NCBI GenBank assembly: GCA_028386065.3
Contig: JAKUCV010003608.1
Span: 62,001-126,000 of the forward strand
Direction of reading: 5' to 3'
DNA length: 64,000 nucleotides
Source of the DNA: Turnera subulata
Taxonomy: Eukaryota > Streptophyta > Magnoliopsida > Malpighiales > Passifloraceae
Below, piece by piece: positions 1-15,772 of the stretch. A program made the translations under genes and the position numbers. The notes beneath the pieces are model-generated. The model did not search any database, had not been told where the DNA came from, and worked only from the letters and a program-made list of their open reading frames with translations. Each line of letters begins with the position of its first letter. Position 1 is the stretch's first letter.

Positions 1-3000
1 TGCTTGCCTGTGGTAGGGAGACAAATTCTCAAGCTAATTGTATGGTTGATGAAATGGAGCCAGAACTGTTAGTAAGAAGCAATATCGGACGCGGGGTTGA
101 GAATTCTACACCTTCAACCTCACTGCAAGGATGTGAACAGTGTGGAGTGGGAAGACGTAAAAATGATGATGCAGGCATGAAGAAGATGAAGAGATGGTGG
201 ACAAAAAGATGGAGGGAAAGAAAAAGTGTGCATTCATCTGAGGTGGTGAAGACAGATTCTGAAGTAGCAAGCATTACTAAGGTGAAGCAGAACAAGAAGA
301 AATGCATGGAATTTACAGGGGTTTATATGGGACAAGAAATCCAAGGTCACAAGGGTTACATTGCGACAATGAAGTTCAATCCAGATGGCCAGATGTTAGT
401 CAGTGGTGGTGAGGACAGGGTTGTGCGCATTTGGTACGTTACATCAGTGAATGCCTCTTGCAAGTCTTTCAAATCTGAGGTAAATGATGTGAAAGAACAC
501 AAGTCCAGCTTTGTTGCAAAAAGGAGGAAACCTGTATCAGTTGTCATTCCTGAGAAGGTTTTTCAGATTGAAGAGTCACCATTCCAAGAATTCCATGGCC
601 ATGCCGGGGATATTTTAGATGTGGCGTGGTCCAGTTCAAATGTGAGTCGAATCTCTGGATAAATATTTCTATTGTAGTTGTAATTGATCATAATAACAGA
701 TTTCTAGTTTGCATACAAAACTAATGTGAGAATTTCCTTGCAGTACATACTTTCATCTTCTATGGATAGAACTGTTCGTTTGTGGCAGCTTGGTTGCAGC
801 CAGAGTCTTCATGTCTTTCATCACAGAAATTATGGTAAACACAATGATGCTCAATCTTTTAGCTCTGACTTATGTGATTTTATTTACATACGAATAATAA
901 GCTTCAGATCCTTCTTTTGTTTCGTTTTCTCAAGTCTGTCATATGATGATGAATCGTAAACTGAAAATTCTCATTGTTTTATGGAGACAGTTACATGCAT
1001 TCAATTCAATCCCATCAATGAACAATATTTTGTCAGCGGCTCCATTGATGGGAAAGTTAGAATTTGGGGAGTGAATGAGAAGCGAGTAGTTTGTTGGGCT
1101 GATGTAAGAGATCCTATAACTGCTGTGTCTTACCAACCTGATGGGAAGGTATGATCTTGATGCTCTTGTTTGCCATGGATATCTTTTCCACCACTTATGT
1201 TTTGCTATTACTAGTGTAGGTTCTAACTTTTGTCCTTCTCTCAATGTAGGGCATTGTAGTTGGTACAGTTACTGGAGCTTGCCGCTTCTACGACGTATCA
1301 GGTACTTCCTGCTTCCATACCTATGAATTCTGATATGGAACTCCAAATTCAATGCGGGAGCAAGCACCTAAAATTGATTTTCTGGTGGTATAGGCAATGA
1401 TCTCCAGCTCATGGCTGAATTACAAATCCAAAGTAGGAAGAAAAGCTACAGCAATGGGATTACTGGCATCAAGGTTTCACTCTAAAAGCTCGTGTTTTAA
1501 AACATGTGAACTTTGTCTAATTTTTTTCATTAATAACTTTTAGTGATTCCATTTTGCAGTTTTCTGAGGACAACTCGCAAAGAGTTCTTATCACTTCTGA
1601 AGATTCCAAACTTCGAATTTTCGATGGAGTTGATATTGTCAAGAAATATAAAGGTATACATTCAGTATGAGAATTGTTCTTTACAACTGCTTTTTCTTCC
1701 ACTGTTAGCATTACCTCATCCAAAGATGACAACTTCATTCATGCAAATCAGCTTCTTGTTCCCTCTATTTCTTAGTCCAAAGTCATATTTAGTCGTTACA
1801 ATAGGGGCGTCCTGCCTGGAAATTCATTGAATCTTGTAATAGAATCAATCCTTGAAGGATCAGTTTTTCATCCCAAATTGATTGCCTGAAATGATAGTTG
1901 TTTATACCGCTAATTTTGGTATACTATTGTGTTCTGAGAAGATTAGTGAGGAGTTTCTGGTGCCCCAACAACCATAAAAAAGAACTGTGGTGCTACTTCT
2001 AATACGAGCTTGTTAAACAACATGCCATATGATGCCTGATGTAACAATGCTATTTGTGCCAATTGCACGGAATTGTCGATGGTTGATGGTATCATGGTCA
2101 AATGCTTGGGCTTTCTGTGCTTCATGCACCTAGATGATCCTACCTGCAATCAGCCAGTTGTGTGCAGTCCTAACGCATTTGAAATCATGCTTCACATGTG
2201 TGCATTAGATTGATCCTGTTACAAACTATAGCCTTTAAGGATTTTCTCTATTGTTTAGCCTAAAAAATTCTTGCAACATCAACATCTTTTTGAGATGCGT
2301 GATACTGCAGTCTCATGGTACTTTCTAGAAGTAATTGTGTAGTCGTGTATCCTCGTGTACTTTAGTAGTACATTGTATGTAGTAAGTTCCTCGATTGCAT
2401 TGTCTATTTATTTGTATCTGATCCCTTTCCAGTTGTAGCACAGCTGTATTCTTGGATAGGGATAAGGCTATTATTTCCTGTATTCCATGGATCTTTGATT
2501 CTCAGTAACCACCCTTCTTCAGATTTTTATTTTTATCAACTTCACTAGTACATTGTACCAGAACTGATCTCAATAACTTTAAAAAAGTCAGAAACTGTCG
2601 CATTTCTATGCATCCCTTGCCATTTCATTTTTTAATACTTGGTGATGTGGTAAGTTGAATGTGGTTATACTAAACCAAAGTATTTTTTTTAATATGAATA
2701 TGCAGGTCTTCCAAAATCTGGGAGCCAAATGTCGGCATCATTTACTTCAACTGGGAGACACATAATCTCAGTCGGGGAAGACTGTCGTGTTTATGCCTGG
2801 AACTATGATGGCACTAACACCCCTTCCTCCAAGAACATCAAAACTGTGCAGTCCTGTGAGCATTTCTTCTCTGAAGGTCTGTCTGTTGCAGTGCCTTGGT
2901 CAGGCCTGCCAGAGCACATGGGAGGCCATGGCAATCTTAGTTTCAGGAGTCGCATTCAAGCCGAGCAGAGCAGTTCGTGGCGAAAAGATTCAGAACGCTT

Positions 3001-3277
3001 TTCGGATCGTTTCTCTCTGGGGGGTTGGTTCTTCATGGATGGTCCATGCTCTAGAGGGTCTCAAACTTGGCCTGAGGAGAAACTTCCTCTCTGGGATGAA
3101 GAATATGCAGAGGATGACTACTATCAGAATCCACACATTGAAGTCCCTCAGCAGCAGCTCAGTTACACCAACAACCCCACTGTTTTATCAGATGCCTGGG
3201 GGCTTGTGATTGTAACTGGAAGCTTGGATGGGAAAATCAGGACTTTCCAGAACCATGGTTTACCTACCAGGCTCTAG
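1..3277 (+). CDS. WD40-repeat protein, WDR44-like (3' part, 5' end outside window)
   Basis: Exons read from splice sites and frame: 1-641 (open from base 3, so coding continues upstream), 744-834, 991-1148, 1250-1301, 1394-1473, 1560-1653, 2706-3277 (stop TAG). All joins keep frame. At least six WD-type repeats are visible, ending in motifs such as VVRIW, TVRLW, KVRIW, CRFYD, KLRIF and CRVYAW. A basic stretch ([15 protein letters not shown]) precedes the first repeat, and [20 protein letters not shown] leads into it, as I recall for plant proteins annotated WD repeat-containing protein 44. A low-complexity acidic tail ([10 protein letters not shown]) and a last partial WD repeat close the protein. 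WD40 propellers are scaffolds for protein complexes; the partner is not evident. Intron 6 is long (about 1.05 kb). The internal ATG at 42 is probably not the true start. Confidence 0.9.
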
Positions 3278-4250
3278 TAATTTTCGCAGATTGAGCTAGG
3301 CACGATTAATTCCCACCAATTGTGATAGTGTATAAGCAGCAGCTTTGTATGTAGATTTACCTAGGGTCAAGTCATTGTTTTCACCTGCAGATTCTTTTGG
3401 TAGGTAGCTAAACTGAAAATCTGAAAGGTGGGAGATTTTGTTTATATTTTTTGGCAATTTTTGTTTATGTAAATGATAATACAAGAAATCTCAAATGGAA
3501 AAAAAAAAAAATTCCTAACATCTCAATTAGTTGTGCTAAAATCTTCACCCCACATTTTTTATTTGGCAACTAAAAAAAATTATTCAATTCGTTTAATTAC
3601 ATGTATTAACGCTTGAAGGAAATGATTCTAGTCAAACATTGGCCGCAAGAGTTGTGATTGTCTTGCAAGGATGCTCTTAATGGTCAAGGCTTTTCAGGCC
3701 CCTTGACCTTCAATGGTCCAATAAGAACCTGAACCATTTCTGTGGTCAATGGACCAATATGCTGCAGCTTTTAATTAAAAATCTATAAAATTTCAATTTT
3801 ATGATAGATAATTTATTTTGTATGAGTGTCTCCGGCTCACTAGAAGATAAAATGTCTAAAAAATGACTTTTTTTTTTTTCAGTAAAGGAAAGCAACAAGA
3901 GGTACTAGGAAGAAACTGATAATGGTGAGAAAACAAACAGCCAATTTTGATAGATAAATCACAAATCCACGGCCGATCGTCACCACCTGAACCCCTCCTT
4001 CCTCGCTCCAAGCCGCTGCGACCTGAGCCGTCGCCAACGCTGACGAACCCGACGAGCAGCCATCAAGCCCGTCTCCTTCGTCCCGTGACCGCCGACACCA
4101 AAGCCGCCTCCTCCTTGCTCCGGTCGCGCTCCTCTTCGTCGTCAAGTCGCCGTTCTGAGCCGCGCCCTCCTCGCCATCGCTCGTCCCGTCCATCGATCCT
4201 TTGTCGCCTCGCCGTTAGCGTCACCTGCAGCCCGAGGTGAGCAGATCCAC
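3278..4250. other. 3' UTR of the WD40 gene and unassigned intergenic DNA
   Basis: About the first 200 bases are probable 3' UTR of the WD40 gene. A poly(A) run lies near 3500. From about 3950 to 4250 the base composition turns sharply GC-rich, unlike its surroundings. Overlapping open frames there on both strands are arginine- and serine-rich and look like composition artefacts. No gene is supported. Confidence 0.4.
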
Positions 4251-6335
4251 GGGTCAATGGTGACCCATTTGAGGCGGGTCGACCCGCGACCCGGATGCTT
4301 GTGGGTTGAGTCTCGTGGGCCGAGCCGAGCTAAGATGAGTTGGGTCTTGAATCTTGTGTGGGCTTGATGGGTCTGGGCTGGTCCTGTGCGCGCCTGGGCT
4401 CTAGCTTGGGCCTTGGGCTGGGCTTGGACTTGGCCCAGTCCAGAAATATAATAAAATAAAATAAAATATAATCTGGTTTTAATAATTATTTCCTGATACT
4501 AAATAATTTTTGGAAAACAATTATATACATGATTTAATTGGAAATATTTTGGGAAAATATGAGATATGGAAAATAAATAATATTTATGCATACGAGAATA
4601 ATTTGGAAATATAAATGTGTATTTATAAATTCGTAATTATTTTCAGAAAAAAAGTTTATAAGGTTATACTTCTGGAAATGGAGTTTTCTAAAGATAATAA
4701 TACTCGGGAATTATATTTTGGGAAGTATAATTAATTTATGAAAATATTTTTAAGAGTTTTAATTAAAGTATGGTACCGAAATTATATTCGGAAATACGTA
4801 CGGTAAAATATTTTCGGTAAAAGATAATAATAACGGATAAGAACCGGGATGGGTTATTTCGCAGTTTGGCATCATAGTATACCGATTATGTGCAGTGGTA
4901 TAGGTTTGGATATCGGGCAGTTTCCCGAGGAGCCGACGTCGGACCGGTCATTGTCTCCGGAGTTGAGTAATCGGCCAAGGTGAGGATGGATAACCCTTGT
5001 TATGTTGCCTGTAATACTTTGTGTGTTTTGTTGTTTGAATGAACTACTGAGAGGGTCATTGTTGGATATTTGACTGTTATGGTTATTGATGTTGCTGTTG
5101 TTGGACTATGTTATTGGTCGTGTGGATATTGTGATGAACTGTTAATTGTGAATAATTGGTGTTATATGTATTGTTGTTGGATACTCGATAATATGGAATT
5201 GTGTTGGTTATTTGGCTGCTATGGTTATTGTTGTTGTTGTTGCTATGATGTTGATTTAATTGATTGAACCGCTGTATGACTGTTATTGGTTTATTGGATA
5301 CTGTGTTGTGATTGTTATTGGACTGTGAGTAATTGATGATATGAAACTGTTGATGGAATGGTCTGTTGTATAACTTGAGCTAATAGGAAGTTGGATAATT
5401 GTTTGACTGTTATAGATATTGTGATTGTTGTCGGTAGACAGTGTTGTGATTGAATAATTGGAATAAACTATTGACTATGGATAATTGAGAAATGGAAATT
5501 GGAAATTGGAAGTTGGGAATTGATATGAGATGATGATACAGTTGTCATATGAAAAGTAGTGGTACGACCCGATGGTTTGAAAATTAATTTTGGGATGCTA
5601 TGGTCGGTTACTTGGTTTGGTTACTTGATTTGGTTGGCATGTTGTTGCCTGTGGTTAGGGTATACCAAATACCCAGTGGTTCGGATATACCGAATATCCG
5701 GTTGGCATGTTGATGCCTGTGGTTGGGGTATACCGAATACCCAGTGGTTTGGATATACCAAATATCCGGTTTTGGGTTGTTGAACCCGGTATGGTAAGAA
5801 TAGTATGGTTCTCTTGACCTAGCATCCGGAATTAATTGATAACCTGGTACGACCCTAGCTTGACCAGTGAGAGGGGCCCGGAAGATAAAATTGGGAATGA
5901 TAATAATTATTTTTTTGGTCTTGGCTCAGTTTGTTGAGATATGTTATTACTTGTCTGTGTTTGCTTTTAAGTATTACGGTTGCCTACATATCACTGTTTA
6001 TCTTTGGTTGGTGAGCACTTCGGACTCACCCCTCACCTGCGGGCTTTCATCCCGTAGGATGAGTTATTTGTTGTACAGGTTTGGTGCATTCCAGACAGGC
6101 TGCGGCGTTATCCCTTGGACAGGGCTCGGATCCATAGTTTGCATCGTGTGTCGCATACAGTGTCTTTGTGAGTTATTAAGTCTTCCGCTGTGCATTGTTG
6201 GGCCATTGGGCCGGTTATGATGTTGTTGATGTTGGGCCGTAGGACCATATTTGTTGTTTATATTTTGGGCTGTTGAGCCAGAGTTTATGTTTTATACATT
6301 GTATGCTGGGTTTGATTGGTTGGGTCGTCACAGTT
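4250..6335. repeat. Probable LTR-retrotransposon-derived sequence, boundaries not resolved
   Basis: There is no convincing ORF. The stretch moves from a GTCGACCCG-rich start through AT-rich and TTG-rich DNA to GC-rich blocks (5990-6210), ending near GGGTCGTCACA at 6331. This mix, with a C-rich hinge near 6020 and a TCACA-like end, is what LTRs of plant Ty3-type elements often look like. I searched for a TG...CA frame with a matching 5-bp target duplication and did not find one, so the call rests on general appearance only. Confidence 0.3.
5632..5767 (+). repeat. Two-copy 68-bp tandem repeat
   Basis: Units 5632-5699 and 5700-5767 align without gaps, with few differences. Each contains GGTTGGCATGTTG and two related motifs resembling GGTATACC and GGATATACC followed by AATATCC. 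The repeat lies inside the LTR-like region. Confidence 0.8.
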
Positions 6336-7560
6336 CCGGCACGTGTTTACTGTGTACGGTAAATACGGGTCGGGGCGTTTTAAATTGGATCTGTTTCGAA
6401 AACAAAAATCAATTTTTAAGTTAAAAGTGGATTTCCGTCCAGTTGGTGATTTGCCAATTGTAAGAAAACTTCTGAAAAGAAAAAAAACGTGGCACAATTA
6501 TCTTTACTATTTAATTTTATTAAAAATATAAAATAATTAAAATATAAAGGAGAGAAAAAACAACCACAATTTCTTTCTCTTCTTTGAATTGACTTGCACC
6601 AAGGCTCATATTTAAATTCACTTTTAAGGATTGCTAAACAAAAAGCTATTATGAACAATTCTTATTCCATTAGATTATACAAGAATAATAAGCAAATAAT
6701 AGTAATTAAAGAACAATTACTATAAAAACCTAACAACCAAAAAAGAACTTGAATACTTTAGAAAAATTACAAGTCTGTTATAACAACTCTCTTATAATAT
6801 AAAAGTCAATAAATTAATAGGATTATCTTTTTATTAAATATATAAGTTAATATTATAAATTATATAATTTAGAATATCATGAATATTAACAAATATCGTT
6901 ATCTGATAACAGTTAATATAAATCCTTAAAAAATTAATAGAATTATTCTCTTTATTAAATATATAATTTAATATTCTAAATTATATAATTTCGAATATCA
7001 TGAAAATAAAAAAATATCGTTAACGAAAATTCAATTTAAGTATTACTATACAAAAAGTTATGAATGTGTATGCTTGTCTAAATTATCAAAAATAAAACCT
7101 TGCTTACATTATATATAAATTCTTCTCAAGAAAATAATTAATGTAAAAATATTTATTTATATGTTCTCAACAACAACTAGGATGGACAATAATTGTTGAA
7201 AAACAGAAAAACTATGACGAAGCACTGTCAAAGAGTTAGCAAAAACTACGAAGAGGAATAACGTCTACAAAAAAAAATAATACTAGAGAACATTTTTTGT
7301 AATTTATTATCAATAAGAACTATGGAGAAGAAAACAATTGAACTGTGGGGAAGAATAGTCGGATAGATAAAGAAAATATGGACAAGAATAACATCTACAA
7401 AATAACAATGTTTACGAAAAAGATAATAACGGAAAATAATTATCACAATAATTCATGAATGATGTGCTTGTAGTTACTATCAACAAGAATTATGAAGAAA
7501 AAAACAATTGATTTATAAATTCGTATTTTAATACAAAAACAATTTGTATTTTTCCGTTTA

Positions 7561-7599
<39 letters not shown>

Positions 7600-8271
7600 C
7601 AGTATCTACCTTATATATAAGTTCTATCCAGATAATGAAAAAAAATAATCGATAGTGAACAAAACTATAAACAAAGACTACAAAAAAGAATAATAATAAA
7701 TAATAATAATATTTATTTACAATCCCCTTCATTAATAATATAATTTAATAATAAAAATTATATAACTTAGAATATCAAAGAATTACCAAATACTATTAAT
7801 AATAATCGATTCATAAATTCATATTCTAATGAAAAAATTAATTTTGAATAATTCGTAGGTCTTGATCATGATTTTTTTTGTGTACATTATATATAAGTTT
7901 TTCTCAAGATAATGATTAATATATATGCATATATTTATATTTTCTCAACAACTACTTAAAATTATGATGAATAATAATTGTTGAAAATAATAGAACTATG
8001 ATGAAGAATACCCGAAAATCCATTGATGTAGGCCGAAAAAACGTTTATCAAAAAGAATAATCACAAGAGCTCATGATAGATGTGTTTGTAATTTATTAAA
8101 TTTTTTAACTAATATCATTAACAACAATCAATTTATAAATTCCTATTTCTCTAATTAATGCATATCCATTTGCCTAGATGATAAAAAAATCTTTGTCATT
8201 ATTACATATAAATTCTTCTCGAAATAATGATTAATCTTATACCACGTGATTTTAAAAATATAATAGTGTAC
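6336..8271. repeat. AT-rich degenerate repeats
   Basis: No gene is supported. Similar blocks recur. A block around ATATAATTTAGAATATC occurs near 6860 and 6985, with a weaker form near 7750. A longer block (TATATAAATTCTTCTCAAGA, then TTCTCAACAAC, then AATAATTGTTGAAAA) occurs at about 7106-7225 and 7883-8010, with a partial third copy near 8198. These look like decayed copies inside one element, possibly the one ending at 8303. Confidence 0.55.
7563..7595. repeat. (TA)n microsatellite
   Basis: An uninterrupted run of about sixteen TA dinucleotides within AT-rich repeat DNA. Confidence 0.95.
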
Positions 8272-8272
8272 C

Positions 8273-8303
8273 ACACGTGCATCGCACGTGCAGAAAAAAC
8301 TAG
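8273..8303 (+). mobile_element. Helitron-type 3' terminus
   Basis: A perfect 7-bp hairpin stem (CACGTGC, loop ATC, GCACGTG) is followed after a short A-rich spacer by CTAG at 8300-8303 and then T. A short GC-rich hairpin about ten bases before CTRR, inserted next to a T, is the signature of Helitron 3' ends. The 5' end (TC after an A) cannot be placed. The AT-rich repeats upstream may be the element body. Confidence 0.6.
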
Positions 8304-8609
8304 TCCTAATAAAAGGAAGGAATTTAAAACAGATAAAAATGGAAGAAAGTGGCACAAATGTAATTAACTGTCTTATATAGATTAGAAAATAAGGGGAGAA
8401 ATATAAAAAAAGCAATTGGCTGTCTTATATAGAATAGAATTAAGGAAAAAATCCAGAGAATATTTAGTGATTGGAAGGATTAGAAAAAAAGATTGAGATA
8501 ATAAAAAGGAAAACAATAAAAAAATAATAAAAGAAAATCTTAAATAAAGAAACAATCTTATAATTATTTTAGAGATCCAGTATAGTTTTTGATCGGGCAA
8601 AAAAAAAAG

Positions 8610-8728
8610 CATCAGTGGTGTCATCATCGCCCCGTTGGTCCAGGCCCCGGTCAATATCGGTTACATCCTGGCATTAGACCCTCCTCATAGGAGAGACCGC
8701 CCACCGGGGCACCAGCGGACACCCTGGC
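8610..8728 (+). repeat. Dispersed repeat, copy 1
   Basis: About 118 bases matching, in reverse complement, the block at 32495-32614. Shared landmarks include GCATCAGTGGTGTCATCATC, GGTCCAGGCCCCGGT, TGGCATTAGACCCTCCTCAT and GGCACCAGCGGACACC. An A-rich run precedes it. It may be a SINE or another short non-autonomous element; I see no certain pol III boxes. Confidence 0.75.
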
Positions 8729-8995
8729 CTGCTACGCGTCATAGTGTCGGGGAGACCCCGGGCTCAACGGCCACCACCCCACAGTGTGGAAGGCCATATT
8801 CGGAAAGTTTTTTTTTATAAATGTAACTTTACTGGTATAGAAAATTTAATTTCACCAATATGTCTAGTCCGTGAACTTAAAATATCATATGTTAAAATGT
8901 AACTGATAAAGCTCAACTAACATCCTTAATTATACAAATCATTTATCTCACGCTCAAATCACCAACCAAAACAGTAGTACAGACAGTGCTTAGAA

Positions 8996-10615
8996 TCATT
9001 TCCCAAGCTTTGCTGCATTCATCATGGTTGGACTTACAACACTGAACCCACCATCCACCATAAGATTAAGCCCACTCACATATTGTGCCTCATCACTAGC
9101 CAAATATAGAGCAGCTCGTGCCACATCTTCTGGCTTGAGCACATGCCCCTTGAGATTTCCCATGCCACTGATTAGTGCTTCTCCTGCAGCAACTCCTTCG
9201 GCTTCGACCTCTCCTGCTATGCGAGTCACCACTGCAAATGGTGAAACACAGTTCACCCTTATACCAAATTGGCCTAATTCTGCAGCCAAGCTTTTCACTA
9301 GCCCCAAAATCCCATATTTGGTCACTGCGTAGGCAGGAGTTCCAATCCCTGCAATTCCTGTGCAAGCACTAGCAGTAAATAGTATGTTACCTTGACCCTG
9401 GGGCACCATCACCTTGGCTGCATATTTGGCACCAAGGAAAGCACCAACCAAGTTGATACTAATGACACGGTCCAATTCTGACTTTTTGGTATCCATAACA
9501 CTTCCATTGACACGGTCAATAACGCCGGCATTGTTGTACATTATATCTAGCTTCCCATATTTGGCAATTGTGGCATCAATTAGATTGCAGACATCATCTT
9601 CCTTTGACACATCACAGTGGATATAGCAAACATTCTCTCCAAGCTTTGCTGCAATGGCTTGTCCTCGATCATCTTCAACATCCGCAATCACAACCTTGGA
9701 ACCATTTTCGTGGAAAAGATGCACTGCACTCTCTCCAATTCCACTTGCACCTCCTGTTATAATTGCCACTTTGCCTGCTAACCTGAATATGCATAGGATC
9801 TGTGACTTGGTAATAGACTAATGTAAAAGCAAACTGCAATTTGCAATTCCAAAATAAACCCATGTACGGAAATTTTGTTATGATAATAGAATTTTTAATT
9901 TCGTATGATAATAATATTATAAAACCATGTACCTAGCGTGTTAATACAGTTATGGTATGAATTGACCAAAATCAAACAAAATAAAAAAAATGTAGGTTAG
10001 AATGACAGCTACTGGGATGGCTGGCTGCATACACTTTTTTCTACTAGTGAAAGTTGACCTTCTTTTAAAAAAAATATGTGATCTTCAAAGCCGTCTTAAA
10101 CCTATACATTTCAGAGACTTTCTGTTTCTTTTGTTCTTATTTACACGGCTCATATGATTAATTCACACTTTTAAAAGCATCAACCACTCTATTGACCTAA
10201 TCCGACTTTAGTTTATTTTCTAACTGTGACTATATATATATATATATATACACACACATATATATATATTATTTATTTAATCATCGAGAGGTTGGGCTTC
10301 ATTGGCTAACCATAGCCTTTTCATTCTACTGAAGTTTGAAAATCAAGACTATCTGCGATGCAACAAGGATAGCCACAAAGGTACTCACAGTAACAATAAA
10401 AAGGGAATTCCATGTCAAGATATCAGAAAGGAAGACAAGAATCTACTACTACAGTATATCATGTCCAAAACAGAACTTTAGGCATCTATTTATTATCCTC
10501 ACATGAAAACAAAACTTTTTAAAATAAAGAGCAAAATAGAAATTAGGAAACTAAACAATCGCAGAATAAGAGTTAAGTACCTTTGGCTTGGTGCTGATAA
10601 AGACGCAGCAGCCAT
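8996..10615 (-). CDS. Short-chain dehydrogenase/reductase (secoisolariciresinol or xanthoxin dehydrogenase-like)
   Basis: Two exons: 10615-10581 (ATG, first 35 bases) and 9782-8996, with an intron of about 0.8 kb bordered by GTAC and TTCAG. The 273-residue product has the usual length for plant SDR110C-type enzymes. Visible motifs are TGGASGIG near residue 21 (NAD(P) binding), an Asp near 46 at the end of the second strand (suggesting NAD preference), NNAG at 95-98, the catalytic Ser near 150 in TASAC, and YAVTK with catalytic Tyr163 and Lys167. The C-terminal VSGLNLMVDGGFSV is typical. These enzymes oxidise or reduce alcohol/ketone groups in lignan, terpenoid or hormone pathways, and the substrate cannot be read from sequence. 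The protein is probably cytosolic: no targeting peptide is seen. Confidence 0.93.
10231..10269. repeat. TA/CA microsatellite in the dehydrogenase intron
   Basis: TATATA run, then CACACACA, then TATATA again, within the intron of the minus-strand dehydrogenase. Confidence 0.9.
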
Positions 10616-10736
10616 CTTCCACTTGATCAGAGCTTGCAATAAAAGAAGGTAAAAGAAACCAAATTAAGGAGGATAGCAAATGAAACTTAATTAAAGCTTG
10701 GTTCTTCTGCTATAGGTAGTGACCATCTTCCCCATG

Positions 10737-10744
10737 TATTTATA
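10737..10744 (-). promoter_or_regulatory. TATA box of the dehydrogenase gene
   Basis: TATAAATA on the minus strand, about 120 bases upstream of the ATG at 10615, a fitting distance for a TATA box plus a leader of about 90 bases. Confidence 0.6.
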
Positions 10745-10799
10745 CACAAAGGGTTAGGATAATTAAAGCCTTTTTTCTTCACTGTTTGTTGCATTATTC

Positions 10800-12987
10800 A
10801 ATTTCAACACGTAGAATGATATTTTCATAAGAAATCATCAATTTTCCATACGAATAGGTAAACAAGATATAAGTTGACATTGAGCTGATTGATTAATTTC
10901 TTAGTTATTTTTAATTCTACTCGCGACTCATCAATTGACAGGGACTTGAGAGTTGAGACCTCTTTTTTTTTTTTTTTTTCCTGTGATGATGATTGGAGAA
11001 GGGCAGGTTTTAGGCAAGGCGGTGAGTGTGAATAATTTATTATACTTGTTTTTTTTGCCAGTAAAACATGTCCGTTGTCATGTTCAATTTGTACATGGAG
11101 AGTGTAATTTAATGGAGCATTATCTGGCTAAATCTGCTCTTAATTATAGTTTTGTTTCTGATTTTGAGTCGGTTGTTACACCCTCCTTTGAGTTTTTGTT
11201 TAAGGTTGTTGCATGAGTTATTGAGGACTTAAGCTCATCAGCAGGTTGTCCATTCAAGACCAAAAAATACCTAGTACAGTCAGATGTAAAATAAAAATGG
11301 ACAAGATGGACCGGAGTATAGATTAACTGTACGAAATTTTTTTATTGAATTCAAGTGAATGAGATCATCATCAATTGGGTGATCTCAATTACTAAGAGGT
11401 GAATTTGCAAGCAAGAAGTAGTAATTAATAGGTGTTCAAACAACTTACCAAGTCTTTTACAATTACATGCTAATATTTTAAGATCACAAGCCTTTGATCA
11501 TGGCGTGCATAAGTGGGGTTCAGCCTTTGATACACACGCAAGTTTGGTAGCTATAAAAGTCCTGCAAACTAAATAATGTAACTATCAGGCATCTTCCACC
11601 CTGAATCTTTTGCAAATATAATCCATTGGTTTTAAAATAAAGAACTTTCTTAAAAATTGACAAACTTTTACTGGGGTTCAGGGTGGGAGGTTGTTGCCTT
11701 GTCTCTATTTTTTTTGTCAATGCAGGGTATTGAGAGGATTGTGTTGTTGATCAGATTGGTATAATCTTTTGTAAAGTCAATCGGTGGGCGGTGCACGGAA
11801 TAGCCTAGGCGCTGTTTTTCTATTAATATTTGGTGATTTGTATGGGACTAAGTTGTGCAAGTTTTATTAACTTCTGTGTACGTACTCGCCATGTCTTGAA
11901 ATTTATTCACATTATCAGTTCCGAATTAGTATATAATGAAAGGTTTAATTGGTCACTAATCCAAAACATGCTAATCCAAAACTTTACGGCAAACAATATG
12001 TTGATTTTTTTTTTTTGATAAATGTTGATTTTTTTTTTGGGTGATGTCAAAACGAACATGGAAGGATTAACAGATTACATTGTTTGGGCTAAACTTTTGC
12101 TTTTTCTCTGGCCCATATCTTACTTGTCAACAACCTTTTACAAATGGCTTCGGCTCGTTAAATGGGCCAAATTATTTATGTCTTTTTCAGCCCAATAAAT
12201 TGTAACCAATTCTTCTTATTAACTCGTCTACACGGGCTTACTTTTCCGATTTCCTTAATTCTTTAAAATTCCAAAGCCCAAAGATTAGGCTGTCCCCATC
12301 CAACTCATTTATAAAAAGATAAGATGATGTTGGGTAATTAAAATACAGATACCTTATTGGTCGGGTCCGAATTAAAAAAAAAAAGAAAAACTCTCTGGCA
12401 CGAATTTTTTTTTGTCTCTTATTAACATATGTGATATATATATATCACTATTATCCACTATTTAATTTTGAAATTTAAATTTCCATGTTGAGATTTGGCT
12501 TATTTATCTATAGAATCATCATTTTAACAGACACCTCTAATATACCAAATATGTATATTGAACTTTTGTGTTGTCAATTTTTAAGTTATGGATAGATTTA
12601 AATCTAGGAAAATAAATAAAATCTAAAAGGAAGGAAAATTGTTATAAGATTTTCTAATCCATTTATCTTGACTAATATTAATTAATTATTAATTAGGGAT
12701 GCTAATGTACTACATGTATAAGGGAAAAAAGTTTTTGTAAGGATATAATTACCAAAGCAAGACTTTCTTCTTCTGTTTTTTTTTTTCCTTCGTTTTGTTG
12801 CACTTCAAAAAATACTAAAAAAGAAGTTGGCTCGAGATATTTTCCCCAATAATGGTCACTTTCAAAGCATGAACACACACCTCCCAAAATAAAAGAGTTA
12901 ATTAATAAGAACTCGCCTCTGTGTAATATCTATCTTGCACAAAGCATTCTCTCATAAACCCTCGCTACTTACTCTTATCTATCGCCA
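10800..12987. other. Intergenic, no gene supported
   Basis: AT-rich DNA with a T-run near 10965. A short open frame at 10953-11216 ends in a stretch that faintly recalls the RNase H tail of LINEs, too weak to call. The final part (about 12900-12987) should contain the promoter and leader of the UMP kinase gene. Confidence 0.5.

Positions 12988-15772
<2,785 letters not shown>

Noticed and set aside
3879..4257. Open frames on both strands of a GC-rich patch
   Set aside because: Low-complexity Arg/Ser composition, no domain, several mutually overlapping frames: a composition artefact.
4250..6335. Complete LTR with defined ends
   Set aside because: I tried TG...CA ends and 5-bp duplications around 6331 and found no match upstream.
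10953..11216. 88-codon plus-strand frame with a HYLAKSALN-like end
   Set aside because: Only a faint resemblance to LINE RNase H tails, and it starts in a poly-T tract; not enough to call.
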